Assembly: GCA_045539515.1 (NCBI GenBank) | Contig: JAZQFN010000002.1 | Coordinates: 1 to 38,727, forward strand | DNA length: 38,727 bases | DNA from: RGIG8748 sp045539515 | Lineage (GTDB): Bacteria > Bacillota > Clostridia > UMGS1810 | Direction of reading: 5' to 3' | Part shown: one piece after another, positions 34,635 to 38,727 of the stretch | Numbering within the stretch: the stretch's first letter is position 1 | Layout of the letters: each line of letters opens with the position of its first letter | The notes under the pieces: model-generated | What the model saw: the letters and a program-made list of their open reading frames with translations, nothing else | Told to the model about the DNA's origin: nothing | Database searches by the model: none | Position numbers and translations under genes: made by a program

Positions 34635-36230
34635 ATGATTAAGGTTTCCGATGTTAAAGTGTCTGTTTCCGACAACAGACCTCTTAAAGAAATAATTGCC
34701 GAAAGATTATCCCTCGGGCTTAGCGAGATTAAAGAATACACTATTCTTCGTAAATCTGTGGATGCCCGCAAGAGGGACGCCATATGCTACGTATATACCT
34801 TTGCGGCAGAGATTTCGAACGAAAAAAGAATTTTGAATAAAAAAATAAAGAATGTTGCGCCTTATGTTCATAAGGCGTATACTTTTCCCTATGGAAATAT
34901 TTCATTTTCCGAAAGGCCTGTTGTTATAGGTGCAGGACCTGCAGGGCTCTTTTGTGCGCTTATGCTTGCCCGTGCAGGTGCAAAGCCTTTGGTCTTTGAG
35001 CGTGGTCAGTCTGTAGACGAAAGGAGCCGCAGTGTAGATTTGTTTAAAAACGGCGGTAAGCTTAATCCCAATTCCAACATTCAGTTTGGTGAAGGGGGAG
35101 CCGGAACCTTTTCCGATGGCAAGCTTACTTGTGGTGTAAACGATGTAAGGGCTTCTTTTGTGTTGAAAGAATTTGTAAAGGCGGGAGCACCTGAGGAAAT
35201 TGCATACAACGCTAAACCACATATAGGAACTGACTATTTAAAAATAGTGGTAAAGAATATCCGTAAAGAGATTGAACTGCTCGGGGGAGAAATATACTTT
35301 AACAAATGCCTTACAGATATTAAAGCCGAGTGCAGCAGTGTAAAAGAAATAGAAATAACGGACGTTGTTACGAAAGATAAGACATACCTTCCTGTAACTT
35401 CTCTGGTACTTGCTTTGGGACACTCCTCCAGAGATACTTATGCCCTTCTTAAGGACAAAGGATTTGCTATGGGCAAAAAGCCTTTTTCCGTGGGTGTAAG
35501 AATCGAGCATAAAAGGGAATACATCAATCTTCTGCAGTATAAGGACAAGCATATAGCAGAGTCGCTTCCTGCGGCAGATTACAAACTCAGCTGTCATCCT
35601 GACGGAAGGGGAGTGTATACTTTTTGTATGTGCCCCGGAGGTGAGGTTGTGTGTGCAGCCTCCGAGGTGGGCGGTGTTGTAACCAATGGTATGAGCTATT
35701 TTGCCCGCGATATGGAAAACTCCAACAGCGCACTTTTGGTGTCGGTATATCCCGAGGATATAGAAGGTGACGACCCCTTAAATGCTGTATCTTTCCAACG
35801 GAATATGGAGCACAGAGCGTATGCTTTGGGTGGTAATAACTACAGCGCACCCTGTCAGCGAGTAGGGGACTTTATGGCAAAAAGACCCACAAAGGAGCTT
35901 GGAAGTGTAAGACCAAGCTATATGCCGGGGGTTGCACTTTGCAATCTTTGGGACGTATTACCAAGCTTTGTGGCAGAAAGTCTGTTTAAAGCTCTTAAAG
36001 AGCTTGGTCAAAAAATGAAAGGCTTTGACTTAGACGATGCCATCCTTACAGGCGTGGAAACCCGTTCCAGCGCACCGCTCAGAATAATACGCAACGAGGA
36101 TATGACTTCTTCTGTGGGAGGCGTGTATCCCATAGGCGAAGGCGCAGGCTATGCCGGAGGCATAATGAGTGCCGCCATGGACGGCATAAAGTGTGCGGAG
36201 AAGATTTGCGAGAGGGTAAAACTGAAATAG
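34635..36230 (+). CDS. FAD-dependent dehydrogenase of the COG2509 type
   Basis: A 531-residue flavoprotein. After an N-terminal alpha/beta lead domain (residues 1-90) the FAD dinucleotide-binding loop reads VVIGAGPAGLFCAL with glycines at 99, 101 and 104, followed by FERG at the end of the second strand. Family-specific stretches are NSNIQFGEGGAGTFSDGKLTCG, SLVLALGHSSRDTY, CMCPGGEVV and the C-terminal YPIGEGAGYAGGIMSAAMDG. Members of this widespread family have no well-defined reaction. The start at 34635 has AAGGAAAGG upstream. No terminator with a T-run was seen after it. Confidence 0.9.
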   Translation: MIKVSDVKVSVSDNRPLKEIIAERLSLGLSEIKEYTILRKSVDARKRDAICYVYTFAAEISNEKRILNKKIKNVAPYVHKAYTFPYGNISFSERPVVIGAGPAGLFCALMLARAGAKPLVFERGQSVDERSRSVDLFKNGGKLNPNSNIQFGEGGAGTFSDGKLTCGVNDVRASFVLKEFVKAGAPEEIAYNAKPHIGTDYLKIVVKNIRKEIELLGGEIYFNKCLTDIKAECSSVKEIEITDVVTKDKTYLPVTSLVLALGHSSRDTYALLKDKGFAMGKKPFSVGVRIEHKREYINLLQYKDKHIAESLPAADYKLSCHPDGRGVYTFCMCPGGEVVCAASEVGGVVTNGMSYFARDMENSNSALLVSVYPEDIEGDDPLNAVSFQRNMEHRAYALGGNNYSAPCQRVGDFMAKRPTKELGSVRPSYMPGVALCNLWDVLPSFVAESLFKALKELGQKMKGFDLDDAILTGVETRSSAPLRIIRNEDMTSSVGGVYPIGEGAGYAGGIMSAAMDGIKCAEKICERVKLK

Positions 36231-36235
36231 TCAAT

Positions 36236-36293
36236 TGTAAGGAAGATTCTTTACCGGCTCAGAATGACAAACCGTTAGTAAATTTTGGTTTAA
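36236..36293. repeat. possible remnant of a dispersed intergenic repeat
   Basis: The string ggaagattctttaccggctcagaatgac just after the FAD dehydrogenase resembles short dispersed repeats of the form 'gattctt..ggctcagaatgaca' known from many Clostridia intergenic regions (recalled, not searched). AAACC/GGTTT arms follow at 36269-36291. The rest of the gap, to 36417, is AT-rich with no ORF or recognisable riboswitch; no T-box motif was found ahead of the aminotransferase. Confidence 0.35.
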
Positions 36294-36417
36294 TATATCT
36301 CTGCCCAAGTTATGTTGTTAAAGTATATTAGGCTTATCAAGTTTTACAAATAACCACCCATATGGTGTGACTTTTGTGCCAATACTTATAAAAAATGCAA
36401 AATATATATAAAAATAT

Positions 36418-36446
36418 TTGAATTTATACAAAGTATGTGCTACAAT
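36418..36446 (+). promoter_or_regulatory. promoter of the branched-chain aminotransferase gene
   Basis: TTGAAT at 36418-36423 and TACAAT at 36441-36446 with a 17-base spacer. The predicted leader of about 45 bases is too short for a T-box leader. Confidence 0.65.
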
Positions 36447-36497
36447 ATATTATCATATATATTGAATTCAAATACCCTACAGGAAAGGATGAATAAA

Positions 36498-37523
36498 ATG
36501 TCAAAGAAAGATTTGGACTGGGGCTCACTGGGCTTTGGTTATATGAAAACAGATTACCGTTTTGTATCCAACTACAAAGACGGAAAATGGGACGATGGTG
36601 AGCTCTCTACAGACAACACCGTAGTTCTTAACGAATGTGCCGGAGTGCTTCAGTACGCACAGACCTGTTTTGAAGGTCTTAAGGCATACACCACCGAAAA
36701 CGGTGATATCGTGGTATTCCGTGCAGACCTCAATGCACAGAGAATGGCAGATTCCTGCAGAAGAATGGAAATGCCCGTATACCCCGAAGATAAGTTTATA
36801 GAAGCTGTAGAAAAGGTTGTTAAAGCCAATGCAGAGTGGGTACCCCCTTACGGCAGCGGCGCATCCCTCTACTTAAGACCCTATATGTTCGGTACCAATG
36901 CAGTTATAGGTGTTAAGCCTGCTACAGAGTATCAGTTCAGAATTCTTGCTACTCCCGTAGGACCCTACTTCAAGGGCGGCGTTAAGCCTCTTACTCTTAA
37001 GGTATCCGACTTTGACCGTGCTGCTCCCTGCGGTACAGGTCACATTAAGGCAGGTCTTAACTATGCAATGAGCCTTCACGCTATTGTTACAGCTCACGAA
37101 GAAGGCTACGACGAAAATATGTACCTTGATGCAAAAACACGTACAAATGTTGAAGAAACAGGCGGAGCAAACTTCCTCTTTGTAACCAAAGACGGCAAGG
37201 TGGTAACACCCAAGTCTTCCACAATACTTCCTTCCATAACAAGACGTTCTCTCATTCAGGTTGCAAAGGATTATCTCGGCCTTGAAGCAGAAGAAAGAGA
37301 AATCCCCCTTGCAGAAGTAAGCGAAATGGCAGAATGCGGTCTTTGCGGTACAGCAGCTGTTATCTCTCCCGTTGGTAAGATTGTAGACCACGGCAAGGAA
37401 ATCTGCTTCCCCAGCGGTATGACAGAAATGGGTCCCACAATCAAAAAGCTTTACGATACCCTTACAGGTATTCAGATGGGCAGAATTGAAGCTCCCGAGG
37501 GCTGGATAAGAGTAATAAAATAA
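36498..37523 (+). CDS. ilvE: branched-chain amino acid aminotransferase
   Basis: Fold-type IV PLP enzyme that swaps amino groups between glutamate and the keto acids of leucine, isoleucine and valine. At 341 residues it is the longer type II form. The start is set at 36498 because AGGAAAGG abuts the ATG at 36489 but is 9 bases from this one. The PLP lysine is K184 in GTGHIKAGLNYA. Other family features are CFEGLKAY near residue 58, LYLRPYMFGTN near 124, NVEETGGANFLFV, and the C-terminal TGIQMGRIEAPEGW. It is followed by a PLP-salvage kinase, so the pair links a PLP enzyme with supply of its cofactor. Confidence 0.96.
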   Translation: MSKKDLDWGSLGFGYMKTDYRFVSNYKDGKWDDGELSTDNTVVLNECAGVLQYAQTCFEGLKAYTTENGDIVVFRADLNAQRMADSCRRMEMPVYPEDKFIEAVEKVVKANAEWVPPYGSGASLYLRPYMFGTNAVIGVKPATEYQFRILATPVGPYFKGGVKPLTLKVSDFDRAAPCGTGHIKAGLNYAMSLHAIVTAHEEGYDENMYLDAKTRTNVEETGGANFLFVTKDGKVVTPKSSTILPSITRRSLIQVAKDYLGLEAEEREIPLAEVSEMAECGLCGTAAVISPVGKIVDHGKEICFPSGMTEMGPTIKKLYDTLTGIQMGRIEAPEGWIRVIK

Positions 37524-37537
37524 TTAATGTTCATTCG

Positions 37538-37567
37538 TCAAGGGAGGGAAGAATTTCTCTCCCTTGA
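37538..37567 (+). other. long hairpin between ilvE and the pyridoxamine kinase gene
   Basis: A 13-pair stem (37538-37550 with 37555-37567, one G-U pair) and a 4-base loop. No T-run follows. It ends 15 bases before the next start codon, so it may be an attenuator, an RNA-processing site or a stability element affecting the kinase. Confidence 0.55.
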
Positions 37568-37582
37568 GTATATGGTGATACT

Positions 37583-38428
37583 ATGCAACAAAAACGATTA
37601 GTCACAGTTCAGGACATATCCTGCTTTGGCAAATGCTCTCTTACAGCTGCAATACCTATTATAGCTGCCTTCGGCATAGAGCCGGTGGCACTCCCCACAG
37701 CTGTGCTTTCCACCCATACCGGAGCAGGATTTTCCGGATTTACCTTTAAAGACCTTACAGGAGATATGGATGGAATAATTAACCATTGGAAAAGCCTTGA
37801 TGTGGAATTTGATGCAATGTACTCCGGCTATTTGGGAAGTATTAAGCAGCTGGATATTGTAGCTAAGTTTTTTTCGGATTTTAAAAAGGAAGATACCATT
37901 ATATTTGTTGACCCGGTAATGGGCGACGAAGGAAAATTGTATCATGGCTTTGACAAGGATTTTGTCAAAAAGATGTATTCCTTGTGTTCCCATGCAGATA
38001 TCATATGCCCAAATGTAACTGAGGCTTGTTTTCTGACAGATACACCATACAGAGAAGAGCACAATGAGGATTATGCAAAAGAGCTTGCTTTAAAGCTTAA
38101 GGATACCGGTGCAAAGATTATAGTGATAACCGGGGTTACCCATGGCGATAAGTACGGAGCACTTTGCCTTGATACCCGCACAGGGGAAATGCACACACAC
38201 TTTAGAAGCAAAATTCCCGGTACCTACTACGGCACAGGCGATATTTTTGCAAGTGTGCTCATTTCATCCATAACCATAGGCAAAAGTCTTGAGGATTCTC
38301 TGGATACGGCAATTGATTTTGTTCACGACAGTATTGTAAATACTCAGGATGAAAAGGAGAAGTATTACTACGGGGTAAAGTTTGAACAGTGCCTGGGCAA
38401 AATTATAGATATTGTAAATAATAAATGA
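37583..38428 (+). CDS. pdxK: pyridoxamine / pyridoxal kinase
   Basis: Ribokinase-family enzyme of 281 residues that phosphorylates pyridoxal-type vitamers to PLP or PMP. Recognisable stretches are VQDISCFGKCSLTAAIPI at residues 9-26, LPTAVLSTHTGAGF, DPVMGDEGKLY at 110-120, ICPNVTEA at 141-148 and the catalytic GTGD with Asp220. The ribosome-binding site is weak (GGTGAT about 4 bases from the ATG), in contrast to the strong sites of its neighbours, and a stable hairpin lies just upstream; expression may be kept low relative to ilvE. Confidence 0.93.
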   Translation: MQQKRLVTVQDISCFGKCSLTAAIPIIAAFGIEPVALPTAVLSTHTGAGFSGFTFKDLTGDMDGIINHWKSLDVEFDAMYSGYLGSIKQLDIVAKFFSDFKKEDTIIFVDPVMGDEGKLYHGFDKDFVKKMYSLCSHADIICPNVTEACFLTDTPYREEHNEDYAKELALKLKDTGAKIIVITGVTHGDKYGALCLDTRTGEMHTHFRSKIPGTYYGTGDIFASVLISSITIGKSLEDSLDTAIDFVHDSIVNTQDEKEKYYYGVKFEQCLGKIIDIVNNK

Positions 38429-38434
38429 TTGAGA

Positions 38435-38468
38435 AAAAGCGGAGGTTGCTGCGGCAGTCTCCGCTTTT
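38435..38468 (+). terminator. terminator of the pyridoxamine kinase gene
   Basis: A perfect 10-base stem (AAAAGCGGAG at 38435-38444, CTCCGCTTTT at 38459-38468) with a 14-base loop. The T residues lie in the closing arm. Confidence 0.75.
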
Positions 38469-38512
38469 GATGTTTGTAGATAAATTTTGGTTTATCGGTG
38501 AGTTTAAACTGT

Positions 38513-38569
38513 GTTCTTTGAGGTCAAAGAACGAAAACCGTCAGGGATGCCTGCAGGTGCATCCCCGAC
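38513..38569. repeat. two adjacent perfect or near-perfect inverted repeats
   Basis: First, GTTCTTTGA/TCAAAGAAC with a 2-base centre (38513-38532). Second, an 11-pair arm with one mismatch around CTGCAGGT (38540-38550 with 38559-38569). There is no ORF here. Their function is unknown; they lie between the last gene's terminator and the larger palindrome at the window end. Confidence 0.55.
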
Positions 38570-38626
38570 ACCTCTCCCCGTCCGCTGTGTTTTAATACCT
38601 TGAAAACATAAGACTTGTTTCTTCAA

Positions 38627-38727
38627 AAACGATGCCGCTGCGGAGGCGGCGATTTTCGCCGCATGTCCTCACTAAAGTCGGCATAAAAAATGGAACTGAA
38701 TTATTCTATGCCGACTTTGCATCGTTT
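38627..38727. repeat. nested palindrome (three-way cruciform) at the window edge
   Basis: Outer arms aaacgatgc (38627-38635) and gcatcgttt (38719-38727). Inner arms aaagtcggcata (38674-38685) and tatgccgacttt (38707-38718). The two right-hand arms are contiguous over 21 bases, while the left-hand arms are separated by a 38-base insert that carries its own 7-base hairpin (GCGGCGA/TCGCCGC, 38646-38662). The element reaches the last base of the window and may extend further. No ORF. It looks like a small mobile or repeated element, or a structured RNA. Confidence 0.6.

Noticed and set aside
36231..36497. T-box leader ahead of the branched-chain aminotransferase
   Set aside because: The best promoter leaves only about 45 bases of leader, and no T-box consensus or terminator hairpin was found.
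38627..38727. CRISPR array or insertion-sequence end
   Set aside because: No regularly spaced direct repeats and no transposase ORF; only inverted repeats are seen.

Overview
The window looks like a stretch of chromosome from an anaerobic, low-to-mid-GC Gram-positive bacterium of the class Clostridia, probably a gut or rumen lineage. The evidence is a 1178-residue pyruvate:ferredoxin oxidoreductase, an S-layer-homology (SLH) protein, a VanW/G5 lipoprotein, an HU protein, strong AGGAGG ribosome-binding sites, and near-consensus sigma-A promoters (TTGACT-17-TATAAT type). A species cannot be named from the sequence alone. All convincing genes lie on the plus strand except one phosphoribosyltransferase. 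No tRNA, rRNA, CRISPR array, insertion sequence or phage gene was seen.

Layout. 1-9.2 kb is housekeeping: a ClpE-like AAA+ unfoldase with an N-terminal zinc finger, an HtrA-type membrane serine protease, a 1-phosphofructokinase-type sugar kinase, a convergent phosphoribosyltransferase behind a two-way terminator, and pyruvate:ferredoxin oxidoreductase. 9.3-11.1 kb holds a VanW/G5 lipoprotein. 11.2-24.2 kb is a run of three paralogous heparinase II/III-like (PL21-like, DUF4962-type) polysaccharide lyases. The first has no signal peptide. The second and third are very large secreted multidomain proteins sharing a C-terminal half I do not recognise. Each large one carries a single lesion: a one-base loss in an A-run in the second and an in-frame TAA in the third, with intact homology on both sides. 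24.4-26.5 kb encodes an unusual fusion of a xylose-isomerase-like sugar epimerase/isomerase barrel with a complete nitrilase-family amidohydrolase.

26.5-33.6 kb resembles a peptide-modification (RiPP-like) locus. It has an unknown 346-residue protein, a PqqD-like peptide-binding protein, a Ser/His S26-type peptidase and a peptidase-less ABC exporter in one tightly overlapping operon. Next comes a strongly promoted two-gene unit: a small secreted protein and a 58-residue peptide whose leader has the YxxPxI pattern seen in lasso-type leaders. Then follow an HPr-kinase-like ATPase and an SLH-anchored surface protein. No cyclase or radical-SAM maturase is present. The secreted protein and the short peptide share a TGFKGY segment written with different codons. 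33.7-38.4 kb returns to core functions: HU, a small membrane protein, a COG2509-type FAD dehydrogenase, a branched-chain aminotransferase and pyridoxamine kinase (a PLP enzyme next to a PLP-salvage kinase). The last 200 bases are non-coding and full of inverted repeats.

How it may fit together (inference). The secreted lyases would cut a uronic-acid-containing polysaccharide outside the cell, the signal-less lyase and the epimerase-nitrilase fusion would process imported fragments, and the peptide module may be co-transcribed with them. No obvious terminator lies between the promoter at 11161 and the hairpin at about 29965-30000. No transporter, sulfatase or regulator for the sugar pathway is in the window.
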